Of a DNA stretch of 64,000 nt, positions 16,505 to 25,805 are shown piece after piece. Under the pieces are notes generated by a model. The model saw only the letters and a program-made list of their open reading frames with translations. It did not search any database and was not told the origin of the DNA. The DNA is taken from contig NZ_MJBI02000002.1 in NCBI RefSeq assembly GCF_002742385.2, positions 124,001-188,000 of the forward strand, written 5' to 3'. The stretch comes from Macrococcoides goetzii (GTDB lineage Bacteria > Bacillota > Bacilli > Staphylococcales > Staphylococcaceae). The position numbers and the translations under genes are program-made. How positions within the stretch are numbered: the stretch's first letter is position 1; every line of letters begins with the position of its first letter.

Positions 16505-17387
16505 ACAACTGCTCCAGAGCTAACTGAACAGTAGGATATTTAAATGTATATCCGGCCTGCAATAGATGATCAGGTAATACGCTTTGTCCTTTTGTAACCA
16601 TTACGGATTGCTCTCCTAGTACAATGTCCATTACTTTGTTGGGTACTTTCGTCCAGTGTGGTCGGTGTATCACATGCGCAATTGTTGTTCCGAGTTGTTG
16701 CTGAGTTATCGGCTGAGGGGAAGTCATATTAAATATCCCTGTTAATTGTTTATCATAAATAAAAAGTATGCCTTCTGCAAGGTCATCGATATGAATCCAG
16801 CTGTATGGCTGTTGTCCATCACCAATATTACCACCTGCAAAGCATTGATAAGGCTTTATCATCAAAGGTAATGCCCCACCTTGGTTAGAAAAAACGACCC
16901 CAAATCTGCAAATTGCTGTATCTACACCTAATGCTTCAACTTTGTGAGCAGATTGTTCCCAGAGATAAATAGTCTTTGATAAGAAATCAAATGGTTTGAA
17001 TGTATCTGCTTCATCATATGTTAATGATTTAGAAGCTGGATAGTAACCTACAGCACTCGCTGAAATAAAAAAAGGTTTCTTATTAAGTGATTTAAATAAT
17101 GGAATAAGCTTTTCGGTGCTTTCAACGCGGCTTTTTATAATGGTTTCTTTATATTCTTTCGTCCATCTGTTATTCAAAGATGCACCTGCCAGATTAATTA
17201 CAAGATCGAGGTGTTGAATATTCTGATACCAATCGTCTTGTTCCCAGTTGATATATGTGATGTCATTTGAATTTTGTTTGGCGCTTCTCGTTGTAATATA
17301 GATATGTGCATGCTCATATTTACGTTGAATGGTGTTTATAAGTGCTGATCCAACTAGTCCAGTACCACCTGTAATTAAAATATTCAT
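16494..17387 (-). CDS. TIGR01777-family (YfcH-like) NAD(P)-dependent epimerase
   Basis: The 297-residue protein starts with the Rossmann motif ITGGTGLVGSALI and contains ISASAVGYYP, PYSWIHIDDLAEGI and a C-terminal DUF1731-like segment ending LLQAGYTFKYPTVQLALEQL. It belongs to the extended short-chain dehydrogenase group often named YfcH or sugar-nucleotide epimerase, though substrates are unproven. The start ATG is followed leftward by a coupled YbgA-like gene. It faces the alsT promoter across a 227-bp intergenic region. Confidence 0.88.
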   Translation of the reverse strand: MNILITGGTGLVGSALINTIQRKYEHAHIYITTRSAKQNSNDITYINWEQDDWYQNIQHLDLVINLAGASLNNRWTKEYKETIIKSRVESTEKLIPLFKSLNKKPFFISASAVGYYPASKSLTYDEADTFKPFDFLSKTIYLWEQSAHKVEALGVDTAICRFGVVFSNQGGALPLMIKPYQCFAGGNIGDGQQPYSWIHIDDLAEGILFIYDKQLTGIFNMTSPQPITQQQLGTTIAHVIHRPHWTKVPNKVMDIVLGEQSVMVTKGQSVLPDHLLQAGYTFKYPTVQLALEQLYGE

Positions 17388-17514
17388 AGGTAACCTCCAT
17401 ATGTATTGGTATTTTATACTATTATATCCGTATTCTATTATTTATTCATTGGAAATGATTATTTATTAATTTATTAACCCTGTATATCAACGTTTTATGA
17501 AATTCATTTAATTA

Positions 17515-17570
17515 AATATTCAGAATAATAAATAAATACTATTGCAACATGTAATATGTGACTATATAAT
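17515..17570 (+). promoter_or_regulatory. alsT promoter with a CodY-like box upstream
   Basis: TTGCAA (17542-17547), a 17-bp spacer and TATAAT (17565-17570) form a good promoter. AATATTCAGAATAAT at 17515-17529 matches the CodY consensus at 12 of 15 positions, core intact, just upstream of the -35. Confidence 0.5.
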
Positions 17571-17614
17571 GAAAAAGTAAGTATTTTTCGTTAATACATT
17601 AAAGGGGTGTAGTT

Positions 17615-19189
17615 ATGGAAGGTATTGTGAGTTTTCTAAATGAAATTGTGTGGAGTAAACCGTTAGTGTATGGGTTGTTAATTACAGGGATTTCATTTTC
17701 ATTAATGATGAAGTTCTTTCAAGTCAGACATTTAAAAGAGATGATTCGACTAATGTTCCAAGGGGAGAAGTCGCCTACAGGGATTTCTAGTTTCCAAGCA
17801 ATTGCTTTATCGCTTGCTGGGCGTGTAGGGACGGGTAACATAGTTGGTGTTTCAACAGCGATCTATATCGGTGGTCCAGGAGCAGTATTCTGGATGTGGA
17901 TGACAGCATTTTTAGGTGCGAGTTCAGCGTTTATTGAGTCTACGCTAGCGCAAATTTATAAACGTGAAATTAATGGGGAGTATCGCGGTGGACCTGCTTA
18001 CTATATAGAAGCAGGTATGAAAGGTGGATTTGCAAAAGGGTACGCTGCATTGTTTGCGCTACTTGCAATTATTTCTACAGCGTTACTTTTACCGGGTATT
18101 CAGTCGAATGCGATTGCAAGCTCTATGAAGAATGCTTTTGGGATTGATGGATGGATTATCGGTGTTGTCCTCGCTATAATATTAGCTTTAATTATTTTTG
18201 GTGGTGTACGCTGGATAGCATCTGTAGCGACGGCAGTTGTACCTTTTATGGCAATCTTATATATTTTATTAGCAGTTGTGATTATTGTTCTAAATATTGA
18301 TAAGGTTCCTGGTTTATTTGCATTAATATTCAAGTCAGCATTTAATATGGAATCGGCATTTGGTGGAATTCTAGGTGCGATGATTGAAATCGGAGTAAAA
18401 CGTGGTCTTTATTCAAATGAAGCAGGACAAGGTACAGGTCCGCATCCTGCAGCAGCTGCAGAAGTTTCACATCCTGCTAAACAAGGATTAGTTCAGGCCT
18501 TCTCTGTATATGTCGATACATTATTTGTTTGTACAGCAACAGCGTTAATTATTTTATTATCAGGAACGTTCAATACGACAGATGGTACGATGAAAGGTGA
18601 TATGCCAAATTTAATTAAAGATGGTGGTATATACGCAGTTAATGCAGATGGCGTGAAAGACTACTCAGGAACTGCAATGTATGTTCAGGCGGGTATTGAT
18701 AAAGCATTCCATGGAAGTGGCTATCAGTTTGATCCGGCATATTCAGGCATTGGTTCATATTTCGTAGCAATTGCGTTATTCTTCTTTGCGTTTACGACGA
18801 TATTAGCATATGCATATATCGCAGAAACAAATGTATCTTATTTAACGAAGAATAGTAGCGTGTCTTTGAATAAGTTTTTAATAAACGTTGCACGTTTAAT
18901 TATTGTTGGCGCTACATTCTATGGTGCGATTAAAACAGCGGATGTTGCATGGGCAATGGGGGATCTTGGTGTAGGATTAATGGCGTGGTGTAACATTATC
19001 GCAATCTGGATTCTTCATAAACCAGCATTACGTGCATTGAAAGATTTTGAAAGACAAAAGAAAGAAAAAGGGTCAGGACGCTATGCAGTGTATCATCCAG
19101 ATCCAAATGAATTACCGAACGCGACATTCTGGTTAGAGGATTATCCTGAACGTTTAAGAAAAGAACACTTTGATGAAAAAGCACATTAA
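17615..19189 (+). CDS. alsT: Alanine/glycine:cation symporter (AGCS family)
   Basis: The 524-residue membrane protein has about ten to eleven TM helices and the AGCS signatures FQAIALSLAGRVGTGNIVGV, GGPGAVFWMWMTAFLGAS and SNEAGQGTGPHPAAAAE. It imports alanine, glycine or a related amino acid with Na+. It closely resembles AlsT/GlnT of low-GC Gram-positives, where some members move glutamine, so exact substrate is uncertain. The start follows AAAGGGGTG. A good promoter with a CodY-like site lies upstream and a terminator follows. Confidence 0.92.
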   Translation: MEGIVSFLNEIVWSKPLVYGLLITGISFSLMMKFFQVRHLKEMIRLMFQGEKSPTGISSFQAIALSLAGRVGTGNIVGVSTAIYIGGPGAVFWMWMTAFLGASSAFIESTLAQIYKREINGEYRGGPAYYIEAGMKGGFAKGYAALFALLAIISTALLLPGIQSNAIASSMKNAFGIDGWIIGVVLAIILALIIFGGVRWIASVATAVVPFMAILYILLAVVIIVLNIDKVPGLFALIFKSAFNMESAFGGILGAMIEIGVKRGLYSNEAGQGTGPHPAAAAEVSHPAKQGLVQAFSVYVDTLFVCTATALIILLSGTFNTTDGTMKGDMPNLIKDGGIYAVNADGVKDYSGTAMYVQAGIDKAFHGSGYQFDPAYSGIGSYFVAIALFFFAFTTILAYAYIAETNVSYLTKNSSVSLNKFLINVARLIIVGATFYGAIKTADVAWAMGDLGVGLMAWCNIIAIWILHKPALRALKDFERQKKEKGSGRYAVYHPDPNELPNATFWLEDYPERLRKEHFDEKAH

Positions 19190-19194
19190 GCATT

Positions 19195-19219
19195 AAAGAC
19201 AGCCAACGCTGTCTTTTTT
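19195..19219 (+). terminator. Intrinsic terminator after alsT
   Basis: A 9-bp stem AAAGACAGC with its complement (19195-19203 with 19208-19216), CAAC loop, then a T run. Confidence 0.85.
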
Positions 19220-19251
19220 GTGCTTAATATTCAGAGAGGAGTGACACGCTA

Positions 19252-20112
19252 TTGAGTAAAATATTTGTAAATGGAGTTAAAATAATATTAGTATTGCTTA
19301 ATTTTTTTCTGTTGAGTGCCTTTATTTTACTTTTTAATCAGAATTTTAAATTTGATTTATCTCATTTTTTTGAGGCTTTCCCCCAATTTATTAAACAGTT
19401 AATGCATATCGATACAGTCACTTTTAAGACACCAGGTAGTTACATAGAACATCCGTTTTTATCTTTTATCATTAGACCATGGCGAAATTCAATGCTTATT
19501 TTATTTTTAAGTATAATGCTCGGTACTATTTTAAGTATATTATGTGTTGTTATAGCTAAAAGATTTAAGTTAATTGATTACATAATGAAGCGATTCGTAA
19601 AAATTTTAGGTTATTTACCGGATATCTTCTATATTCCTTGTGTCATCATCTTTATTATCTTTTTTTATCAGCAAACAGATATATTAATAATGGAAGTAGC
19701 AAGTTACGGGGAACAGGAAGCGATTGTATTTCCTGCGATCATGCTATCTGTAATTCCATTTGTCCAGCTATATAAAATTTTGGATCAGGTGATTACTGAG
19801 GAACTGGATAAAGATTATGTAGTACTCGCACGCGCAAAAGGACTCAATGATTTTGAAATTCTGCGCAAGCATGTCTTGTCAAATGTATGGATAACATTTT
19901 ACATCAATTTTAAACAAGTCGTCTGGATGACACTATCCAGTCTATTAATTATGGAAGTCATATTAGGTTATTTTGGCGCTACACAGTTCTTATATTATTA
20001 TCACGCCCCAATAATGTTGATGACGATTTTGGTACTGATGTTTGTTCCGATATATATCGCGTTATTTATCATTCAGAAACTCGTTGAATTTAGAACGGGG
20101 GTGAAGTTATGA
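19252..20112 (+). CDS. Opp/Dpp-type ABC transporter permease, first subunit
   Basis: The 286-residue protein has about six TM segments and the inner-membrane EAA-like loop EELDKDYVVLARAKGLNDFE, which contacts the ATPase in OppB-type permeases. The start is TTG 19252 with an AGAGAGGA site; no in-frame ATG fits better. It overlaps the second permease by 4 bp. No binding protein or ATPase gene lies nearby, so the transporter must share components or they are encoded elsewhere. The extracellular part after TM1 is short for OppB. Confidence 0.78.
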   Translation: MSKIFVNGVKIILVLLNFFLLSAFILLFNQNFKFDLSHFFEAFPQFIKQLMHIDTVTFKTPGSYIEHPFLSFIIRPWRNSMLILFLSIMLGTILSILCVVIAKRFKLIDYIMKRFVKILGYLPDIFYIPCVIIFIIFFYQQTDILIMEVASYGEQEAIVFPAIMLSVIPFVQLYKILDQVITEELDKDYVVLARAKGLNDFEILRKHVLSNVWITFYINFKQVVWMTLSSLLIMEVILGYFGATQFLYYYHAPIMLMTILVLMFVPIYIALFIIQKLVEFRTGVKL

Positions 20113-21014
20113 GGAAGTTATTTAAGATATGGCTGTCATTGATTATTCTCATCTTACCTTTTATAACTAGTGTCTTTTACTTTGATATGCTTCAGAACAA
20201 AGTAAAAGTATATAAATTTAACGTGATGACAAGTGAAATAAAAAATCCAGTGCCACCTGGCGTTGTCAATTGGTTCGGTACTGATCGCTTCGGCGCTTCA
20301 ATATTTATGGAGAGCTGGCATGGATACCGCATCACATTTATCTTTGTTATTGGTATTGTTCTTATTTCATTTATCATTGCTGTTATTCTTGGAAGTTATC
20401 TCGCTTTTCGTAAAGGAACGGCAGATATTGTTACAGATGGATTTTTGAATGCATATTATTTTATACCGCAGGCAATCGTTACATATATGTTGTTATTTCC
20501 AGTGCTGACAGCAATAAAAGGTAAGTTCAGCTATGATATGCCGTTTAGAATAGGGTATATGTTAGTCGTGATTGCACTTGTGATGGTACCAACGACAATG
20601 GTAGTCGTTAGAGATCAGGTGAAACAAATATTGAATACAGAATACATGGATGCTGCAACCGTAATTGGTGCCAGCAAGACACAAAAATTAATACGTCATG
20701 TTTATCCCAATATTAAGAATAGATTATTGATTATCTTTGTCCGCATGTTATATCAAGCATTAATGGTACTCAGCCATATTTCATTTTTCCGTATTTTCTT
20801 TGGAGGAACGAAGACATGCGATGGTTTTGAAGCATGTTTAGGCAATGATTTTACACTTATTATGCCGGAGCTTACGACATTATTAGGGTTTCATATGACA
20901 GAGTTGTATTCTTCATGGTGGACATTTATGGTACCTTGTACATTTGTCGTGTTGATTTTAATAGCAATCCAAATGTTGGCCGATGCACTTGAAACAGAAT
21001 ATAAATCTATGTAA
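20109..21014 (+). CDS. Opp/Dpp-type ABC transporter permease, second subunit
   Basis: The 301-residue protein is OppC-like. It has an N-terminal TM, then NWFGTDRFGASIFMESWHGY, the typical OppC start of the permease domain (consensus HPLGTDxxGRD), and the EAA loop TEYMDAATVIGASKTQKLIRHVYPN. ATG overlaps the stop of the first permease, so the two are co-translated. A hairpin shared with the opposite esterase gene ends the operon. The substrate could be a peptide, nickel chelate or similar; unknown. Confidence 0.8.
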   Translation: MRKLFKIWLSLIILILPFITSVFYFDMLQNKVKVYKFNVMTSEIKNPVPPGVVNWFGTDRFGASIFMESWHGYRITFIFVIGIVLISFIIAVILGSYLAFRKGTADIVTDGFLNAYYFIPQAIVTYMLLFPVLTAIKGKFSYDMPFRIGYMLVVIALVMVPTTMVVVRDQVKQILNTEYMDAATVIGASKTQKLIRHVYPNIKNRLLIIFVRMLYQALMVLSHISFFRIFFGGTKTCDGFEACLGNDFTLIMPELTTLLGFHMTELYSSWWTFMVPCTFVVLILIAIQMLADALETEYKSM

Positions 21015-21017
21015 AAA

Positions 21018-21044
21018 GCAGGATATTAATTATCCTGCCTTAAA
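21018..21044. terminator. Hairpin between permease operon and esterase gene
   Basis: GCAGGATA pairs with TATCCTGC (21018-21025 with 21031-21038), flanked by A and T tracts, so it may act in both directions. Confidence 0.65.
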
Positions 21045-21748
21045 AAATGCAATATATCTGTATAAAGTTTTTCTTTATCCTTACTTACTGTCATTAAATG
21101 GCCGGCATTAGCATAATGATCAATAAATTTTTTGGACTGAATACTGTTGTAAATAAATTGAGCGCTGTCATGATAGCTCATATCATCCCGATCTCCATAA
21201 AGTATGATTGTTGAACTATTGATTTTACTTAAGTTGTTCATTATATCTTTAATATAATCAACAAACTTACTGGCACCTGTGTAATTATCGATAAGGTGAT
21301 AATTTGATTCAGGAAAAGGCTCAGAAGAAATGACTTTGTGCATTCTCGGTGCAAATTGTTTCAAACGGTATTTTATACCTTCAGGATCTTTTTTCATCGG
21401 AACACTCATCACGATAATTTGATTAACATCGTATTTTTCTGCGAGCTTAAGTGAAAATAGACCGCCTAAAGAGACACCAATTAAAGAGATATTATTATAT
21501 TGCCCCCTTAATTTTAAAAAGCTATCTTCAACTGTTTGCCACCAGTTATCGATATCATATTTCACAAAATCCTGGATAGGCAATCCGTGCCCTGGATAGG
21601 ATGGGATAAGCACCGTGTATCCTTGCTCGTGTAGATAGTAGCCCAGTTGTTTAACGTCTCTAACTGTCCCAGTAAATGTATGAAGAAGAAGTATCGCGTG
21701 TTCATTTCCTTCTAAAAATATGGGATCTGGATTTTTTACTTTTATCAT
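21026..21748 (-). CDS. Alpha/beta hydrolase, carboxylesterase (Est30-like)
   Basis: The 240-residue protein has the nucleophile elbow GVSLGG (Ser), an acid residue in YGDRDDMSYHDSA and a catalytic His in NAGHLMTV. The opening ILLLHTFTGTVRDVKQLGYYL is very close to Geobacillus Est30 and staphylococcal carboxylesterase homologues. It should hydrolyse short-chain carboxylic esters in the cytoplasm. A GGAGGTACTCC-like site, seen on the minus strand, precedes the ATG. It stands alone between converging permeases and a divergent AlkD-like gene. Confidence 0.87.
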   Translation of the reverse strand: MIKVKNPDPIFLEGNEHAILLLHTFTGTVRDVKQLGYYLHEQGYTVLIPSYPGHGLPIQDFVKYDIDNWWQTVEDSFLKLRGQYNNISLIGVSLGGLFSLKLAEKYDVNQIIVMSVPMKKDPEGIKYRLKQFAPRMHKVISSEPFPESNYHLIDNYTGASKFVDYIKDIMNNLSKINSSTIILYGDRDDMSYHDSAQFIYNSIQSKKFIDHYANAGHLMTVSKDKEKLYTDILHFLRQDN

Positions 21749-21821
21749 TGGAGTACCTCCGTAGTAATCAGTATAATAAATGTAATATTCATTATACTAC
21801 GAGTAAAAGGGAGATGGAAAA

Positions 21822-22529
21822 ATGACGTTTGAAGAAGTAATGGCAGAACTTGAATCTCTTGGCAAAGAACGTATGAAGAAAATATATATGGGCAATGGCG
21901 CAAAAGAACCTTTATTCGGTGTAGCAACGGGTGCAATGAAGCCAATGCGTAAAATAATCAAGAAAGATCAGGAGCTTGCAGATAAGCTATATGCGACTGG
22001 TAACTATGATGCAATGTATTTCGCAGGTGTAATTGCAGATCCCAATGCTATGACAGAAGAAGATTATGAGCGATGGATTGATGGCGCATACTTTTATATG
22101 TTATCTGATTATGTTGTAGCAGTAACGCTCTCAGAAGCAGATATTGCGCAGCAAATTGCGGATAAATGGATTGATTCTGGAGAGGATTTAAAGATGAGTG
22201 CCGGCTGGAACTGCTATAGCTGGTTACTTGGACATAAGAAAGATGATACGATTGATACCGAAAAGTTAAGTAAGATGCTAGATCGCGCTGAGAAAGAAAT
22301 TCATACTGTTCCTGATAGAACGAAAGTAGGGATAGGTAACTTTATTCAATGTGTAGCAATTTCATATGTAGATTTACATGATAAAGCAACAGCAGTTGCA
22401 AAGTCAGTTGGTGTCGTACCATTTAATCGAGAGCACAAACCAACTGGCGAAGTGAAACCATTAGAGACGATTGAGAAAGCGATTGAGAAAAATAGGATTG
22501 GTTTCAAACGTAAATATGTACGCTGTTAG
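21822..22529 (+). CDS. AlkD-like DNA alkylation repair protein (HEAT-like repeats)
   Basis: The 235-residue all-helical protein belongs to the DNA alkylation repair family, glycosylases built of HEAT-like repeats that excise bulky or cationic alkyl bases. Recognisable parts are PLFGVATGAMKPMRKIIKK, the helical ATGNYDAMYFAGVIADP and WNCYSWLLG. I cannot be certain that the AlkD catalytic Asp/Trp set is complete, and some members are non-enzymatic. The ATG follows AAAGGGAGATGG. A strong promoter for the next gene begins at the stop codon. Confidence 0.8.
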   Translation: MTFEEVMAELESLGKERMKKIYMGNGAKEPLFGVATGAMKPMRKIIKKDQELADKLYATGNYDAMYFAGVIADPNAMTEEDYERWIDGAYFYMLSDYVVAVTLSEADIAQQIADKWIDSGEDLKMSAGWNCYSWLLGHKKDDTIDTEKLSKMLDRAEKEIHTVPDRTKVGIGNFIQCVAISYVDLHDKATAVAKSVGVVPFNREHKPTGEVKPLETIEKAIEKNRIGFKRKYVRC

Positions 22530-22531
22530 TA

Positions 22532-22559
22532 TTTACAGAATATAATAAATTGATATAAT
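22532..22559 (+). promoter_or_regulatory. Promoter of the MFS exporter gene
   Basis: TTTACA (22532-22537), a 16-bp spacer and extended -10 TGATATAAT (TATAAT at 22554-22559). Confidence 0.75.
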
Positions 22560-22598
22560 GAACTTAATAGGTGACAATTAATTTTGTTGGCAACTTGC

Positions 22599-22629
22599 AG
22601 CGCCTTCCATTTGGAAGGTGCTATTTTTT
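22599..22629 (+). terminator. Leader terminator/attenuator before the MFS gene
   Basis: An 11-bp GC-containing stem AGCGCCTTCCA with TGGAAGGTGCT (22599-22622) is followed by seven Ts that abut the GGAGG of the next gene. As the promoter lies upstream at 22532-22559, the hairpin sits in the leader and could attenuate transcription. Confidence 0.7.
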
Positions 22630-22641
22630 TGGAGGATAAAT

Positions 22642-23781
22642 ATGAATAAGAATCTATTAATACTGGCAATGCTTACATTTCTTGCAGGTCTTACCGAGCT
22701 AGTGGTCTCAGGTATATTGCCTTATATTGCGAAAGATTATCATGTATCAATTCCGATGGCAGGTAATTTGATAACAATTTTTGCGTTATTTTTTGCGCTT
22801 GCAGGACCGATATTGATGTCGTCAACAGCAGCGTTCAATAGAAAAAAGTTACTGATTGGTTTCATCATATTATTTATTTTTGGGAATGTAATGAGTGCGT
22901 TAAGCATAAGTTTTACGATGCTACTAATATCCAGGGTTATTCTTGCGATATGTGTTTCAATGTTAATTGGCCTCGGTTTATCATTATCGGTCAATGTAGT
23001 TTCTCAAAGTTTTCAAACGAAAGCCATTAGTATAATAATGATGAGTATAAGTGGTTCACTCGTGTTAGGAATTCCACTCGGTATATTAATTACAGAACGA
23101 TTCAATTGGCAGATGATCTTTTTGTTTGCGGCCACTCTATCTTTAATTATTTTAATTTTAGTAATTTTATTTTTTCCGAGTATTCCAGGAAAAGAAGCGA
23201 CGTCATTTTTTAGTCAGTGGGGCGCTTTGAAAGATCATCGAATACTATTTACACATATGCAATCGTTCTTATTTTTTGTGGGTCAAAGCATTTTGTATAT
23301 GTATTTAACCCCTTATTTTAATCAGTTAGGCTTACAAGCATCTATGGTAAGTCTGCTGTATCTACTGTACGGTGTAAGTGGGATAGTCGGAAGTGGTTTA
23401 GGAAGTATATTTATAGAAAAACTAGGTGTTAAAAAGACATTAACGATGTTAATGACAGTTTATATCTTTGTTTTACTTGCTTTTATTGTGACGCAGTATA
23501 ATGTATGGACGTTAAGTATCAATGTCATGTTGTTAGGCCTAACTGGATGGTCGATGAATGCACCGACACAAATGCGCTTAATTCAAATTTCAGATACAAA
23601 TGCAGGTTTTAATCAAACATTTAGTACGTCATCTACACAATTTGGAATGGCACTCGGAGCAGCAATAGGAGGTCTTATCATTGCCTGGCATTTACCATAC
23701 AATGCTTTAATGATTGTGGGGAGTATATTTATTGTTTTAGCCTTGCTATCCATTAAATATTCGTATAAAGCCGTTGATTAA
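22642..23781 (+). CDS. MFS drug/metabolite exporter (AraJ/PbuE-like)
   Basis: The 379-residue protein has twelve predicted TM segments and the family opening LAMLTFLAGLTELVVSGILPYIAKDY, split here by loops, as in DHA1-type exporters such as AraJ, PbuE and YdhP. It starts at ATG 22642 after GGAGG. The transcript seems to begin about 75 bases upstream and passes through a terminator hairpin, suggesting induced antitermination. Substrate is unknown; relatives export purines, sugars or antibiotics. A terminator overlaps its stop codon. Confidence 0.85.
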   Translation: MNKNLLILAMLTFLAGLTELVVSGILPYIAKDYHVSIPMAGNLITIFALFFALAGPILMSSTAAFNRKKLLIGFIILFIFGNVMSALSISFTMLLISRVILAICVSMLIGLGLSLSVNVVSQSFQTKAISIIMMSISGSLVLGIPLGILITERFNWQMIFLFAATLSLIILILVILFFPSIPGKEATSFFSQWGALKDHRILFTHMQSFLFFVGQSILYMYLTPYFNQLGLQASMVSLLYLLYGVSGIVGSGLGSIFIEKLGVKKTLTMLMTVYIFVLLAFIVTQYNVWTLSINVMLLGLTGWSMNAPTQMRLIQISDTNAGFNQTFSTSSTQFGMALGAAIGGLIIAWHLPYNALMIVGSIFIVLALLSIKYSYKAVD

Positions 23782-23800
23782 TATATCAACGGTTATTTTA
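23769..23800 (+). terminator. Intrinsic terminator overlapping the MFS stop codon
   Basis: AGCCGTTGAT and ATCAACGG pair around a TAATAT loop, followed by a T-rich tract. Confidence 0.7.
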
Positions 23801-23809
23801 TTTTAAAAA

Positions 23810-23838
23810 TTGACAATATTCTGACAAATAAATAAAAT
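23810..23838 (+). promoter_or_regulatory. Promoter of the acetate-symporter pair
   Basis: TTGACA (23810-23815), a 17-bp spacer and TAAAAT (23833-23838). Confidence 0.75.
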
Positions 23839-23884
23839 GAAACTTGGGAGGAATTTTTACACGACATAAAGGGGAGATGATTTC

Positions 23885-24196
23885 ATGAATCAACAGGATT
23901 ATAACAAAATTGCAGCATCGAAAGATTTCAATGATTTAGTTGTAGCGAGAAAAACGTTTATTTTTCCAATTACATTGTTCTTTATCGTTGCGACATTGCT
24001 CTTTCCGATTCTGACAGGTTATACGACAATTTTGAATAATATTGCTTTCTGGAATATTTCATGGGCATGGATTTATGCATTCTTATTATTTGTGATGGTC
24101 TGGACATTAGTTACAATTTATATGCGTAAAGCGAAGCAGTTCGATGCCGCAAGTGAGCGAATCATTAATGAGTATAAAAGGGGGTCTCGCTCATGA
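23885..24196 (+). CDS. DUF485 membrane protein (YjcH-like)
   Basis: The 103-residue protein has two TM helices (about 25-50 and 60-82) and the DUF485 pattern LVVARKTFIFPITLFFIV. DUF485 proteins are encoded directly before acetate permeases of the ActP type, and here the stop overlaps the actP start by 4 bp. It is thought to aid or accompany the symporter; the mechanism is not defined. The ATG follows AAAGGGGAGATG. Confidence 0.85.
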   Translation: MNQQDYNKIAASKDFNDLVVARKTFIFPITLFFIVATLLFPILTGYTTILNNIAFWNISWAWIYAFLLFVMVWTLVTIYMRKAKQFDAASERIINEYKRGSRS

Positions 24197-25740
24197 ATAT
24201 GACAGTCATTATCATGTTCTTATTTTTTGTAAGTTTAACGCTACTTATTACATATTTTGCTTCAAAAAGAACGAATTCTGCTGAAGATTTTTATACAGCG
24301 GGTGGAGGTTTAACAGGCTGGCAAAATGGTTTAGCGATTGCAGGAGATTATTTATCGGCAGCATCATTTCTAGGTATTGCGGGAGCTATCGCACTTTGGG
24401 GATTCGATGGCTTCTTCTATAGTATTGGCTATTTAACGGCATATTTAATCGTATTATACATCGTTGCTGAACCATTAAGAAATTTAGGGAAATATACTTT
24501 AGCAGACATGATCGCAGCACGTTTTGAATTAAAAAAAGTGCGTGCGATGGCTGCAGTTTCATCAATCACGATAGTAATATTCTATATGTTAGCACAGCTT
24601 GTTGGTGCAGGTGCATTAATTCAACTGTTATTTAATATTCCATATACTTGGGCGGTTATTATTGTTGGCATTATGATGACGGTTTATGTATTGTTTGGCG
24701 GGATGACAGCAACAAGCTGGGTTCAAATGGTTAAAGCGATTCTTCTAATGGTTGGAACGCTCCTCATTTCTTTTCTAGTATTAAAACACTTTAACTTCAG
24801 CATTGCTGAAATGTTTGGTCAGATGAAAAATATTAAATCAGCTGACTTTAAAGGAGAATATATTAATCCAGGTTCCCAAGGTAAATCACCCCTTGATAAT
24901 ATTTCGCTGATTATTGCCCTGTTATTTGGAACGGCAGGTTTACCACATATATTAATGCGTTTCTTTACAGTGAGTGATGCTAAAACAGCAAGAAGCTCTG
25001 TAATGTGGGCAACTTGGATTATCGGTATTTTTTATATTTTAACGATATTTTTAGGTTTTGGTGCTGCTAGTCTTTTATCTCGTGAAGAAATTATAAAAGC
25101 GAATCCTGCTGGAAATATGGCTGCACCGTTACTTGCAGATAAACTTGGTGGAGATTTGCTCATGTCATTTGTCTGTGCTGTAGCATTTGCAACGATTTTA
25201 GCAGTTGTTGCAGGTCTTGTGTTATCAGGAGCTTCTGCATTTGCACATGATATTTATGGTGAGATTATTAAGAAGGGTAACATTAGTGAGAAAGAACAAA
25301 TGAGTGCAGCAAAGATTGCCTCATTAGCAGTTTCTATTCTTTCGATTGTATTAGCGTTATTTGCACAAAATATGAACGTTGCTTTCTTAGTATCATTGGC
25401 ATTCTGTGTAGCAGCGAGTGCAAACTTACCGGTAATTGTTTATACGATATTCTGGAAGAGATTTAATACGCAAGGTGCTATAGCAGGGATCGTTGTAGGA
25501 CTTTTGACATCAATTATATTGGTGATTTTAAGTCCGAATGTTATGAACCCGGCAGGAACAGGTTTTATAAATATGGATCCTATTTTCCCGCTTGCTAATC
25601 CTGCGATTATTTCTGTTCCAGCAGGTTTTATTGCAGCATTCCTAGGTACATTTTTAGGTAAGGCAGATACAGAAGAGAAATTTAAGGAAGTTCAAGTCAA
25701 GTCAGTGACGGGTATCGCAACTTCAGAAGTTACACATTAA
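24193..25740 (+). CDS. actP: Cation/acetate symporter (ActP-like, SSS family)
   Basis: The 515-residue protein is a sodium:solute symporter with about thirteen TM helices. AEDFYTAGGGLTGWQNGLAIAG and DYLSAASFLGIAGAIALWG are signatures of the acetate permease branch, as are GTAGLPHILMRFFTV and AFATILAVVAGLVLSGASA. It should import acetate or other short monocarboxylates with a cation. It is co-translated with the DUF485 gene and ends at a perfect terminator shared with hrtA. Confidence 0.9.
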   Translation: MNMTVIIMFLFFVSLTLLITYFASKRTNSAEDFYTAGGGLTGWQNGLAIAGDYLSAASFLGIAGAIALWGFDGFFYSIGYLTAYLIVLYIVAEPLRNLGKYTLADMIAARFELKKVRAMAAVSSITIVIFYMLAQLVGAGALIQLLFNIPYTWAVIIVGIMMTVYVLFGGMTATSWVQMVKAILLMVGTLLISFLVLKHFNFSIAEMFGQMKNIKSADFKGEYINPGSQGKSPLDNISLIIALLFGTAGLPHILMRFFTVSDAKTARSSVMWATWIIGIFYILTIFLGFGAASLLSREEIIKANPAGNMAAPLLADKLGGDLLMSFVCAVAFATILAVVAGLVLSGASAFAHDIYGEIIKKGNISEKEQMSAAKIASLAVSILSIVLALFAQNMNVAFLVSLAFCVAASANLPVIVYTIFWKRFNTQGAIAGIVVGLLTSIILVILSPNVMNPAGTGFINMDPIFPLANPAIISVPAGFIAAFLGTFLGKADTEEKFKEVQVKSVTGIATSEVTH

Positions 25741-25766
25741 AAAAAATAAGAAATTCTCCCATAATA

Positions 25767-25803
25767 ATAAACCAAAGACGTTAATATGTCTTTGGTTTAT
25801 TTT
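25767..25803. terminator. Bidirectional terminator between actP and hrtA
   Basis: A perfect 13-bp stem (25767-25779 with 25788-25800) with A and T tracts on either side. Confidence 0.88.
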
Positions 25804-25805
25804 GT

